From: DASSCW01 sp036556695
Lineage (GTDB): Bacteria; Chloroflexota; Limnocylindria; QHBO01
Direction of reading: 5' to 3'
DNA length: 24,170 nucleotides
Assembly: GCA_036556695.1 (NCBI GenBank)
Contig: DATBIY010000092.1
Span: 1 to 24,170, forward strand
This document shows, one piece after another, positions 15,958 to 22,926 of this stretch. Numbering within the stretch: the stretch's first letter is position 1; every line of letters begins with the position of its first letter. A program made the translations under genes and the position numbers. The notes beneath the pieces were generated by a model that saw only the letters and a program-made list of their open reading frames with translations, made no database searches and was not told the DNA's origin.

Positions 15958-16743
15958 GTGCCGGCGCCGCGTGTCCCCCTGGTGGCCGGCAACTGGAAGA
16001 TGAACCCCACGACCCGCGAGGCGGCGGTGCGGCTCGCCCGCGAGGTCGCGGAGGCGACCAGCGGCTTGACGGTGCGCACCGTGATCTGCCCGCCCGCCAT
16101 CTTCCTGGAGGCGGTGGCCGGCGCCGCGGACGGGGAAGCGACCGAGGCCGGCCGGCTGGGCATCGGTGCCCAGACGATGCACGCCCGCGACTCTGGCGCG
16201 TTCACCGGCGAGATCTCGCCGGCCATGCTGTACGGCGTGGCCCGGTACGTGATCCTGGGCCACTCCGAGCGGCGCCAGTACGACAACGAGACCGACGAGG
16301 CGGTGGCTGCCAAGGTGGCGTCCGCGGTGGCGCACGGGCTGGTGCCGATCGCCGCCATCGGCGAACGCGCCGAGGAGCGTCGCGACGGCAGCACTGCGAC
16401 GGTCATCGACCGCCAGCTGCGCGCCGCGATCTCGCAGCTGGACGGCATTGCGGGCAGCGGGCTGGTGATTGCTTACGAGCCGGTCTGGGCCATCGGCACG
16501 GGAGACGCGGCCACGCCCGGCGACGCGCAGGCGGCAGCGGCGCAGATCCGCGCCATCCTCCACGAGGCGGACCCAGACGGCGCGCACGAGGTGCCCATCC
16601 TGTACGGCGGCAGCTGCACCCCCGACAACGCGCCGGACTTCTTCGCCATGCCCGACGTTGACGGGGCGCTGGTCGGCGGCGCATCACTGGACGCAGGGTC
16701 GTTCGGCGCCATCGTTCGCAGCGCGGCGGAGCTGCGCGGGTGA
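15958..16743 (+). CDS. tpiA: Triose-phosphate isomerase
   Basis: The enzyme interconverts dihydroxyacetone phosphate and glyceraldehyde 3-phosphate in glycolysis and gluconeogenesis. The 261-residue barrel shows GNWKMN with catalytic Lys14, LGHSERRQYDNETDE with catalytic His102, the active-site loop AYEPVWAIGTGDAATP with catalytic Glu174, and the phosphate-binding LYGGSCTPDNA and VGGASLD. One small departure is AIGERAEERRDG, where most bacteria have a cysteine in CIGE. The GTG start directly abuts the whiA stop and gives a normal N-terminus. The stop overlaps the next start in GTGA. gap and pgk, which often sit between whiA and tpiA, are absent here. Confidence 0.96.
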   Translation: MPAPRVPLVAGNWKMNPTTREAAVRLAREVAEATSGLTVRTVICPPAIFLEAVAGAADGEATEAGRLGIGAQTMHARDSGAFTGEISPAMLYGVARYVILGHSERRQYDNETDEAVAAKVASAVAHGLVPIAAIGERAEERRDGSTATVIDRQLRAAISQLDGIAGSGLVIAYEPVWAIGTGDAATPGDAQAAAAQIRAILHEADPDGAHEVPILYGGSCTPDNAPDFFAMPDVDGALVGGASLDAGSFGAIVRSAAELRG

Positions 16744-18278
16744 GCGACCGGCCGGTGCGGCCGGTGGTGCTGTGCGTGCTCGATGGCTTCGGGATCGGCG
16801 GTGATCCCGCACGCGACGCGCTCCTCGCGGCGAGCATGCCGGTCTGGCACGGCATGCTGGCCGAGTGGCCGCACTGCCGCCTCGAGGCATCCGGCGAGGC
16901 CGTCGGCCTGCCGGCCGGGCAGATGGGCAACTCGGAGGTCGGCCACCTGAACCTGGGCGCCGGCTTCCCGGTGGTGCAGGACCTGCCGCGCATCAACAAA
17001 GCCATTCAGGACGGCAGCTTCTTCGACAACCCCGTCCTGCGCGAGGCGACCTCGCACGCGCTCCAGCGGGGGACGCGATTGCACCTGATGGGCCTGGTGG
17101 GGCCCGGCGGCATCCACGCGGTCGACGCCCACATCGAGGCCATGGCCCAGCTGGCATCGCGGCAGGGTCTGCCCCCGGACCGAGTGCAGCTGCACGCCTT
17201 CACTGACGGCCGCGACACGCCACCGCGATCCGCCGAAGAGCTGCTGCCGGCGCTCGAGGCACGGATGGCCGGCAGCGCCACGCTGGCTACCGTCTCCGGG
17301 CGGTACTACGCCATGGACCGCGACCAGCGCTGGGAGCGGACGCAGCTCGCCTGGGAAGCGCTCGTCCACGGACGTGGCCAGACGGCGAAGAGCGCCAGGC
17401 ACGCCATCGGCCAGGCATACGAGGCGGACCAGTCAGACGAGTTCGTCATGCCCACGGTCATCGGCGCCTATGCCGGCATGGCCGATGGCGACGCGGTGGT
17501 GCACATGAACTTCCGGGCCGACCGGGCCCGGCAGCTGACCCGGGCGCTGGCACTGCCGGGGTTCGACGCATTCGATCGTGGTCGCGTGCCAGCCGACCTG
17601 CTGGTGGCGACGCTGACCGAGTACCAGGCGCCCGAAGAGCTGCCGGCGCGGGTCGCATTTCCGCCGCTGGTCATCGATTCGCTGGCGGCCTACCTCTCGC
17701 GGCTGGGCAGGCGGCAGCTGCACGTGGCCGAGACCGAGAAGTACGCCCACGTGACGTACTTTTTCAACGGCGGCGTGGAGGCGCAGCTGGCCGGGGAGGA
17801 TCGGGTCCTGGTGCCGTCGCGCCGCGACGTGGCGACCTACGACCTGGCGCCGGAGATGAGCGCGCCGACAATCACCGAGCGGCTGCTGTCCGGCATCGGC
17901 TCAGGTGACTACGACTTCGTGATCGCGAACTATGCCAACCCGGACATGGTCGGCCACACTGGTGTGTGGGGCGCCGCGGTGCGGGCCGCGGAAGTGGTGG
18001 ACGGCTGCCTGGGTGAGCTGCTCGGCGCCGCCCTGGCGGCCGGTGGGGCGTTGGTGGTGACCGCCGACCACGGCAATATCGAGCAGATGCGCGACGAGGC
18101 CGGACAGCCGCAGACCAAGCACACCACCTCGCGGGTGCCGCTGCTGCTGGCGGGGGAGCCGTGGCGGGGCGCCACCCTGCGCGACGGGATCCTGGCCGAC
18201 GTGGCGCCCACGCTGTGTGAGCTGATGGGCATACCGCCCGGGCCCGAGATGACCGGCCGCTCGCTGCTCCAGCCCTGA
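16740..18278 (+). CDS. gpmI: 2,3-bisphosphoglycerate-independent phosphoglycerate mutase
   Basis: The enzyme converts 3-phosphoglycerate to 2-phosphoglycerate through a phosphoserine intermediate and uses two Mn ions. The 512-residue protein has VLDGFGIGG with metal ligand Asp15, GQMGNSEVGHLNLGAG with the catalytic Ser65, GGIHAVDAHIEA, FTDGRDTPPRS, SGRYYAMDRDQRWERT, NFRADRARQLTR, ETEKYAHVTYFFNGG, NYANPDMVGHTG and TADHGNIEQM, which complete the alkaline-phosphatase-like metal site. The length is typical for the family. It overlaps tpiA by 4 bases (GTGA), so the two are translationally coupled, and it is followed by secG with a promoter of its own. Confidence 0.96.
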   Translation: MSDRPVRPVVLCVLDGFGIGGDPARDALLAASMPVWHGMLAEWPHCRLEASGEAVGLPAGQMGNSEVGHLNLGAGFPVVQDLPRINKAIQDGSFFDNPVLREATSHALQRGTRLHLMGLVGPGGIHAVDAHIEAMAQLASRQGLPPDRVQLHAFTDGRDTPPRSAEELLPALEARMAGSATLATVSGRYYAMDRDQRWERTQLAWEALVHGRGQTAKSARHAIGQAYEADQSDEFVMPTVIGAYAGMADGDAVVHMNFRADRARQLTRALALPGFDAFDRGRVPADLLVATLTEYQAPEELPARVAFPPLVIDSLAAYLSRLGRRQLHVAETEKYAHVTYFFNGGVEAQLAGEDRVLVPSRRDVATYDLAPEMSAPTITERLLSGIGSGDYDFVIANYANPDMVGHTGVWGAAVRAAEVVDGCLGELLGAALAAGGALVVTADHGNIEQMRDEAGQPQTKHTTSRVPLLLAGEPWRGATLRDGILADVAPTLCELMGIPPGPEMTGRSLLQP

Positions 18279-18283
18279 TTTGC

Positions 18284-18289
18284 TAGACT
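18284..18289 (+). promoter_or_regulatory. Extended -10 element (TGC-TAGACT) directly before secG
   Basis: TGCTAGACT ends 10 bases before the secG ATG, so any leader would be only a few bases long. Confidence 0.55.
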
Positions 18290-18299
18290 GCGCCGGCCT

Positions 18300-18518
18300 A
18301 TGACACCCCTCGTCGTCGCCCAGATGATCCTGGCCGCCGCGCTCATCGCCTCCATCCTGCTGCAGCAGCGCGGGACCGGGCTGGGTGGCGCATTCGGCGG
18401 TGAGGTGACCGCCTACCGCAGCCGGCGCGGTATCGAGCGGACGCTGTTCCGCCTGACCATCGTGCTGGCCGTGCTGTTCGTGATCTTCAGCCTGCTGAAC
18501 CTGCTTCCAAGCGGCTGA
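18300..18518 (+). CDS. secG: Protein translocase subunit SecG
   Basis: SecG is the small stimulatory subunit of the SecYEG channel. The 72-residue protein has two membrane helices (about 4-21 and 50-68) joined by the diagnostic loop LLQQRGTGLGGAFGGEV, where Q-x-G-x-G-L-G-G-A-F-G-G is the family signature. The ATG at 18300 is fixed by the N-terminal helix. It is the last gene of the rapZ-to-secG run, and its position next to the glycolytic genes is a common arrangement in Gram-positives and Chloroflexota. It converges on the ABC permease gene with 27 bases between stops and no visible terminator hairpin. Confidence 0.93.
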   Translation: MTPLVVAQMILAAALIASILLQQRGTGLGGAFGGEVTAYRSRRGIERTLFRLTIVLAVLFVIFSLLNLLPSG

Positions 18519-18545
18519 AGCGGCAGCGCCCGACGCCGTGGGCCG

Positions 18546-19334
18546 CTACTGGGTGGTACGGCGGTTGTACAGCCACAGGCCCAGCGGGAAGGCGACCAAC
18601 AGCAGGCCGACCGACCAGATGATCGCCGGGATCTCGGCGTTGTAGTTGTTCGTGCCCAGCACCTGGTCGCGCACGGCGTTTACCACCACCGTGAACGGCT
18701 GGTTGTCGGCGAACGGCTGCAGCCAGCTGGGCAGCTGGCTGGTTCGCACGAAGGCGCTGCTCACGAAGGTCAGCGGGAAGACGATGGTGAACACCACGCC
18801 CTGCAGCGCCTCCGGGGTGCGCATCGCCGCGCCGGCCGCCACGCCGATCCACGACACCGCGAACCCGAAGAGCAGGATGATGCCGATGGCCGCGGCGCTG
18901 CCCGCAATGCCGCCGGCCGGGCGGAAGCCGACGATCATGCCCACCACCCACATGATCGCCACGCCCAGTGCGGCGCGCAGCAGGTCGGTCAGGGTCCGGC
19001 CGGTCAGCACCGAGGACTGCGCCATGGGCAACGAGCGGAATCGGTCGATCATGCCCTTCTGCAGGTCATTGGCCAGCAGCACGCCGGTGTACACGCCGCC
19101 GAAGGTCACCGTCTGCACGAATATGCCGGCCATCAGGAAGTTCGTGTAGGAGGCATCGGCTCCGCCCTCGCTGCCGACGTTGATCGCGCCGCCGAAGACC
19201 ACGCTGAAGAGCAGCACGAACATGATCGGGCTGATGGTCACGTCCAGCAGCAGCTCCGGCGTGCGGCGGATGTGCAGCAGGTTGCGCCGCATCATCTCCA
19301 GGCTGTCGCTGACCCAGCCGGCGAAGCCGCTCAT
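18546..19334 (-). CDS. ABC-2 type transporter permease, DrrB-like
   Basis: This is the membrane subunit of a drug or lipid exporter. From the ATG at 19334 the product is 262 residues with about six membrane helices. It opens with a cytoplasmic DSLEMMRRNLLHIRRTPELL, a segment typical of DrrB/NodJ-type permeases, followed by TISPIMFVLLFSVVFGGA, the cytoplasmic MIDRFRSLPMAQSSVLTGR coupling element, and PLTFVSSAFVRTSQLPSWLQ, the ABC-2 signature region. The frame is open further upstream, but that part is an out-of-frame copy of the ATPase gene. The start overlaps the ATPase stop in ATGA, so the pair is translationally coupled and should form one transporter. Confidence 0.92.
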   Translation of the reverse strand: MSGFAGWVSDSLEMMRRNLLHIRRTPELLLDVTISPIMFVLLFSVVFGGAINVGSEGGADASYTNFLMAGIFVQTVTFGGVYTGVLLANDLQKGMIDRFRSLPMAQSSVLTGRTLTDLLRAALGVAIMWVVGMIVGFRPAGGIAGSAAAIGIILLFGFAVSWIGVAAGAAMRTPEALQGVVFTIVFPLTFVSSAFVRTSQLPSWLQPFADNQPFTVVVNAVRDQVLGTNNYNAEIPAIIWSVGLLLVAFPLGLWLYNRRTTQ

Positions 19335-20308
19335 GCCACCGCCCCCGCTTCCCCTGCCGGCGTCTCCTCGGCGGGCCGGCCGGTGAGGGTCAGGAACACC
19401 TCGTCCAGGGTCGGCCGGCGGAAGCCGATGTCGTCGACGCGCACCTCGGCCGTGTCGAGCTCGCGGATGGCGCGGGTCAGCACGCCGTCGTGCGAAGGGA
19501 TGGCGATGCTCAGCTTGCGATCCTGGGCCTCGACGTGACACGGGCCGTCACCCAGACCCTCCAGGACGCGCCGCGCAGCATCGACGTACGCGTCGTCCGA
19601 GATGGTGATCTCCAGGCGCTCGCCGCCGACCTGCCGCTTCAGCTCGGCGGCGCTGCCACGGGCAATGGCCTTGCCATGGTCGATGACCACGATGTCGTCG
19701 GCCAGCCGATCGGCCTCCTCCAGGTATTGCGTGGTCATCAGCACGGTGGTGCCGCCCTTCGCCAGGCCGGCGATCAGGTCCCACATCTCCAGGCGGCCCT
19801 TGGGATCGAGGCCCGTGGTCGGCTCGTCCAGGAAGACGACGGGCGGCTGGGGAATGAGCGCCGCTCCCAGGTCGAGACGCCTCCGCATGCCGCCGGAGTA
19901 GGTCTTCACCGTGCGGTCCGCCGCCTCGGTCAGCTCGAATCGCTCGAGCAGCTCGTCTGTGCGGCGGCGCACCACCGCCATGTCGATGTCGAACAGGCGC
20001 CCGACCATGTGCAGGTTCTCGCGCCCGGTCAGCAGCTCGTCCAGGGCGGCGTACTGCCCGGCCACGCCGATCTGCTGCCGCACGCGCGCCGGGTGGCGCA
20101 GGACATCGATGCCGGCCACCACCGCCCGCCCGCTGTCGGGGCGGGTCAGTGTCGTCAGGATCCGCACGGCGGTGGTCTTGCCGGCGCCGTTCGGGCCCAG
20201 GACGCCGAGGATGATGCCCTCCTCCACGTCGAGGTTCAGGCCGCGCAAAGCATGGGTCTTGCCGAAGGTTTTGTGGAGGTCGGCAGCCTCGATCATGAGT
20301 CGGGACAT
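19331..20308 (-). CDS. ABC transporter ATP-binding protein, DrrA-like (daunorubicin-resistance family)
   Basis: The 325-residue ATPase drives the DrrB-like permease encoded just downstream. It has Walker A GPNGAGKTT (38-46), the Q-loop at about GVAGQYAALD (81-90), signature YSGGMRRRLDL (137-147), Walker B VVFLDEPTTGLDP (157-169) and a switch region MTTQYLEEAD (191-200). Gln takes the place of the usual switch His, which is the norm for the DrrA family. The C-terminal 90 residues form the DrrA-type extension ending RRPTLDEVFLTLTG. Such pairs export anthracyclines, antibiotics or lipids; the substrate here is unknown. The ATG at 20308 follows a -10 box by 9 bases. Confidence 0.94.
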   Translation of the reverse strand: MSRLMIEAADLHKTFGKTHALRGLNLDVEEGIILGVLGPNGAGKTTAVRILTTLTRPDSGRAVVAGIDVLRHPARVRQQIGVAGQYAALDELLTGRENLHMVGRLFDIDMAVVRRRTDELLERFELTEAADRTVKTYSGGMRRRLDLGAALIPQPPVVFLDEPTTGLDPKGRLEMWDLIAGLAKGGTTVLMTTQYLEEADRLADDIVVIDHGKAIARGSAAELKRQVGGERLEITISDDAYVDAARRVLEGLGDGPCHVEAQDRKLSIAIPSHDGVLTRAIRELDTAEVRVDDIGFRRPTLDEVFLTLTGRPAEETPAGEAGAVA

Positions 20309-20317
20309 GGGTCGGAC

Positions 20318-20323
20318 AGGCTA
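20318..20323 (-). promoter_or_regulatory. -10 element (TAGCCT, minus strand) before the ABC ATPase gene
   Basis: On the minus strand GCTAGCCT ends 9 bases before the ATG at 20308, so the transcript would be almost leaderless. It is divergent from the tRNA-Leu promoter about 90 bases away. Confidence 0.5.
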
Positions 20324-20388
20324 GCGGAATTTGGCGGCCGGTGGGCTGGGCGGTGGCCGGGCCGCCCGGCATCGGCCCGCCGGCTCGG

Positions 20389-20417
20389 TTGGCCCTCCCA
20401 GCGGCCCATGCTAGAAT
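20389..20417 (+). promoter_or_regulatory. Promoter for the tRNA-Leu pair: TTGGCC, 17-base spacer, TGC-TAGAAT
   Basis: TTGGCC at 20389-20394 and TAGAAT at 20412-20417 are separated by the ideal 17 bases, and the -10 is extended by TGC. The first tRNA starts 40 bases after the -10. Confidence 0.65.
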
Positions 20418-20457
20418 CGCCCAACCTCACCGAGCGCCCGGCGCCCGGTGATTGCGT

Positions 20458-20545
20458 GCCGAGGTGGCGGAATAGGCAGACGCGCTAGGTTCAGGACCTA
20501 GTGACCATTACGGTCGTGTGGGTTCAAGTCCCTCCCTCGGTACCA
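20458..20545 (+). tRNA. tRNA-Leu (anticodon CAG)
   Basis: This is a class II tRNA of 88 bases with encoded CCA. The anticodon stem is CTAGG/CCTAG around the loop TTCAGGA, giving CAG, which reads CUG. The acceptor stem GCCGAGG/CCTCGGT has a G1-U72 wobble, and the T-stem GTGGG/CCCTC has one U-U mismatch. The long variable arm (TGACCATTACGGTCG) is as expected for leucine. Confidence 0.95.
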
Positions 20546-20569
20546 CGACCCTCTCAGATCGCAGCACCT

Positions 20570-20654
20570 GCCCAGGTGGCGGAATTGGTATACGCGTACG
20601 TTTGAGGGGCGTATGAGGCAACTCATCCGGGTTCAAGTCCCGGCCTGGGCACCA
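20570..20654 (+). tRNA. tRNA-Leu (anticodon GAG)
   Basis: This is a class II tRNA of 85 bases with encoded CCA. The acceptor stem is GCCCAGG/CCTGGGC, and the anticodon loop TTGAGGG sits between TACGT and GCGTA, giving GAG for CUC/CUU codons. The variable arm TGAG-GCAA-CTCA is well formed. It lies 24 bases after the first tRNA-Leu with no promoter between, so the two share a transcript. Confidence 0.95.
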
Positions 20655-20668
20655 CCCCCTCCTTCCTC

Positions 20669-21037
20669 GTGCAGCCGATGAGCGGCGCCCCACGCGTCGA
20701 GCGGCTGACCGTCCGGCTGACCACCGTGGGCGCCAGATCCGGCAAGCCGCGACCGGTCACCTTGTACGCCTTCGCCGATGAAGACGCGCTCATCATCGTC
20801 GGGTCGCTTGGCGGATCTGCTCGGAGCCCGGCGTGGGTGCATAACCTGCGCGCCAATCCCGTGGCATCCCTGGCGGTTGGCACGAGCACCCGCGAGGTGC
20901 GTGCCCGCGAAGTCGGTGGCGAGGAGCGCGAGCGGCTGTGGGCACTCGTGTCCGCCGGATACCCGATGTATGCAGCATTCCAGCGCCGCACGAAGCGGGT
21001 GATCCCGCTCTTCGTCCTGAATCCAGGCGACGAGTAG
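20669..21037 (+). CDS. Small nitroreductase / deazaflavin (F420)-dependent reductase family protein
   Basis: The 122-residue protein resembles the Ddn/FDR (DUF385) group of flavin- or F420-binding split-barrel reductases. It has LTTVGARSGKPRPVTL (17-32), the core motif where the family has TTxGRxSGxxRxxPL, then VGSLGGSARSPAWVHNLRANP (44-64) and REVGGEERERLWALV near the end. Such proteins reduce quinones or nitro compounds with F420H2, and some bind F420 without known activity. The GTG at 20669 or the ATG at 20678 could be the start. Either lies only 14-23 bases after tRNA-Leu(GAG) with no CTANNNT box between, so the gene seems to be transcribed with the tRNAs. The F420 assignment is inference from family. 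Confidence 0.82.
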   Translation: MQPMSGAPRVERLTVRLTTVGARSGKPRPVTLYAFADEDALIIVGSLGGSARSPAWVHNLRANPVASLAVGTSTREVRAREVGGEERERLWALVSAGYPMYAAFQRRTKRVIPLFVLNPGDE

Positions 21038-21077
21038 AGCTGGGGCCGCGCGGAAGGCCCAGGCCAAGCCGGCGGTG

Positions 21078-21083
21078 TACGCT
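21078..21083 (+). promoter_or_regulatory. Possible -10 element (TACGCT) for tRNA-Val
   Basis: TGTACGCT lies 9 bases before the tRNA, so transcription would start within a few bases of the mature 5' end. The match to the local pattern is weaker here (no C before TA), and no -35 is visible. Confidence 0.3.
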
Positions 21084-21092
21084 CCCGCAAGG

Positions 21093-21169
21093 GGGCGGTT
21101 AGCTCAGCTGGTTAGAGCACCTCGTTTACACCGAGGGGGTCGGGGGTTCGAGTCCCTCACCGCCCACCA
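21093..21169 (+). tRNA. tRNA-Val (anticodon TAC)
   Basis: The gene is 77 bases including encoded CCA. The acceptor stem is GGGCGGT/ACCGCCC, the D-arm GCTC...GAGC, and the anticodon stem CCTCG/CGAGG around the loop TTTACAC, giving UAC. The T-arm is GGGGG TTCGAGT CCCTC. All stems pair. Confidence 0.95.
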
Positions 21170-21192
21170 AGCTGCCCGCCGGTGGTGGACGC

Positions 21193-21218
21193 CCAAGCGG
21201 CCCTGCTAGCATGCTTGG
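21193..21218. promoter_or_regulatory. lemA -10 element flanked by an inverted repeat
   Basis: TGC-TAGCAT (TAGCAT at 21207-21212) is an extended -10 sequence 39 bases before the lemA ATG. It sits between the arms CCAAGC (21193-21198) and GCTTGG (21213-21218). This could be an operator for a dimeric regulator, or chance. Confidence 0.4.
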
Positions 21219-21251
21219 CACTCACCACACCGAAGCGTGGAGCATCCATCG

Positions 21252-21896
21252 ATGGATCTGATCTGGATCATCGTCCTCGTCGTCATCGCGGTCGTCGTCC
21301 TGTTCCTGATCCTCACCTACAACGGCCTGGTCCGGCTGCGGAACATGGTCGACGAGGCGTGGAACCAGATCAGCGTGCAGCTGAAGCGGCGGCACGACCT
21401 GATCCCGAACCTGGTCAACGCCGTGAAGGGCTACATGGACTTCGAGCAGGAGACGCTGACTCGAGTCATCGAGGCCCGCAACCAGGCGGTATCGGCTCAG
21501 CAGGCAGGTCCGGCGGCAGCCGGGCAGTCGGCCCAGGCGGAGAACTTCCTGACCGGCGCCCTGCGCCAGCTGTTCGCCCTGGTCGAGAACTACCCCGATC
21601 TGAAGGCCAACCAGAACGTGATGCAGCTCCAGGAGGAGCTGACCACCACGGAGAACCAGATCGGCTTCAGCCGGCAGCACTACAACAGCACGGTCCGGGA
21701 GTTCAACACCTCCATCCAGACCTTCCCGAACGTCCTGATCGCGGGCATGTTCGGCTTCCGCGAGCGCGACTACTTCCAGATCGAAGAGGCCGATGCCGCG
21801 GTGCCCGAGGTAAACCTGCGCAGCGAGCCGCCGCAGGCCGCGCCACCGGCGGCGCCCCCTCCGACCACGCCGCCCAGCGCACCGCCGCAGGGCTGA
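21252..21896 (+). CDS. lemA: LemA family membrane protein
   Basis: The 214-residue protein has one N-terminal membrane helix (about 2-22) and then the helical LemA domain: YNGLVRLRNMVDEAWNQI (23-40), QLKRRHDLIPNLVNAVKGYM (43-62), an Ala/Gln-rich stretch (about 77-98), the block ENQIGFSRQHYNSTVREFN, and MFGFRERDYFQIEE near the end. The last 30 residues are Pro/Ala-rich. The function of LemA is poorly known; it is very often encoded beside M48 peptidases, as here. I chose the ATG at 21252 because GGAG at 21239-21242 is well placed; a GTG at 21237 is also in frame. It is co-transcribed with the M48 peptidase, 31 bases downstream. Confidence 0.95.
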   Translation: MDLIWIIVLVVIAVVVLFLILTYNGLVRLRNMVDEAWNQISVQLKRRHDLIPNLVNAVKGYMDFEQETLTRVIEARNQAVSAQQAGPAAAGQSAQAENFLTGALRQLFALVENYPDLKANQNVMQLQEELTTTENQIGFSRQHYNSTVREFNTSIQTFPNVLIAGMFGFRERDYFQIEEADAAVPEVNLRSEPPQAAPPAAPPPTTPPSAPPQG

Positions 21897-21927
21897 GCCC
21901 GATACTCCCCACCGCGGGGCGTAGGCC

Positions 21928-22926
21928 ATGAGCGCACGCCCGGCGCCAAGCACCTTCTACCGCGAGATCGACCGGAACCGGCGGAACAGCTGGTTCCTGG
22001 TCGTGATCGTGGCGCTGGTGCTGGCCGCTATGGGCGCGGCCATCGGCTATGCCACGGGCTTCGGGTGGGGCGGGGTGGTGGTGGCGCTCATCGTCGCCAC
22101 CGCGATGAGCATCGGCTCCTACTTCGCCGGCGACCAGCTGGTGCTGCTCTCGTCAGGCGCAAAGGAGGTCGACCGGGCGAACCCGGCGGACGAGTACAAG
22201 CAGCTGGTCAACGTGGTGACCGAGATGAGCCTGGCGGGCGGCCAGCCGATGCCGAAGGTGTACGTCATCGACGACACCGCGCCGAACGCCTTCGCCACCG
22301 GTCGCGATCCGCAGCACGCCTCGGTGGCGGCCACCACCGGGCTGCTGCAGAAGATGGACCGCGAACAGCTGCAGGGCGTGATGGCCCACGAGATGAGCCA
22401 CGTGGGCAACTACGACATCCGCTTCACGCTGCTGGTGGGCGTGCTGGTCGGGTCGATCGCCCTGCTGGCGGACTGGTTCCTGCGCTACACGTTCTGGTTC
22501 GGCGGCGGGCGCCGTGGACGCGACTCGGATCGCGGGGGAGGTGGGGGAGCCGGCGCCATCCTCTTCGTGCTGGCCATCGTGCTGGCGCTGGTTGCTCCGC
22601 TCATCGGCCGGCTGGTGCAGCTGGCGGTAAGTCGCCGCCGCGAGGCGCTGGCCGACGTGTCGGCGGTGGAGCTGACCCGCAACCCGGTGGGCCTGGCGCG
22701 GGCGCTGCAGACGATTGCCAGCGATCCGGAGGTACTGGAGGTGGCCAACCGGGCGACGCAGCACCTGTACATCGTCAACCCCATCAAGTCCTTCGAGCAG
22801 CGCGCCAAGTCGATGTGGGACACCCACCCGCCGATCGCCGAGCGGGTGGCCACGCTGCGAGCCCTGGCCGGCCAGTTCGGCCAGGATCCGAACGCCATCG
22901 GGCAGGCCAGTTCCAACAGCGCCTGA
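21928..22926 (+). CDS. htpX: M48 family zinc metalloprotease, HtpX-like
   Basis: HtpX-type peptidases degrade misfolded membrane proteins. The 332-residue product has two N-terminal helices (about 22-44 and 47-66), the zinc motif MAHEMSHVGNYDIR with ligands His154 and His158 and catalytic Glu155, two further helices (about 168-184 and 209-229), and the third ligand Glu239 in SRRREALADVSAVELTR. A Gly/Arg-rich loop at 192-209 separates helices 3 and 4. The length and order match HtpX. It is preceded by lemA, and GGGGCGTAGG just before the ATG at 21928 is a weak ribosome-binding site. No clear terminator follows. Confidence 0.94.
   Translation: MSARPAPSTFYREIDRNRRNSWFLVVIVALVLAAMGAAIGYATGFGWGGVVVALIVATAMSIGSYFAGDQLVLLSSGAKEVDRANPADEYKQLVNVVTEMSLAGGQPMPKVYVIDDTAPNAFATGRDPQHASVAATTGLLQKMDREQLQGVMAHEMSHVGNYDIRFTLLVGVLVGSIALLADWFLRYTFWFGGGRRGRDSDRGGGGGAGAILFVLAIVLALVAPLIGRLVQLAVSRRREALADVSAVELTRNPVGLARALQTIASDPEVLEVANRATQHLYIVNPIKSFEQRAKSMWDTHPPIAERVATLRALAGQFGQDPNAIGQASSNSA

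Noticed and set aside
19490..20488. Plus-strand open frame opposite the ABC ATPase
   Set aside because: The minus strand has full ABC motifs; the plus frame has none and runs into the tRNA.
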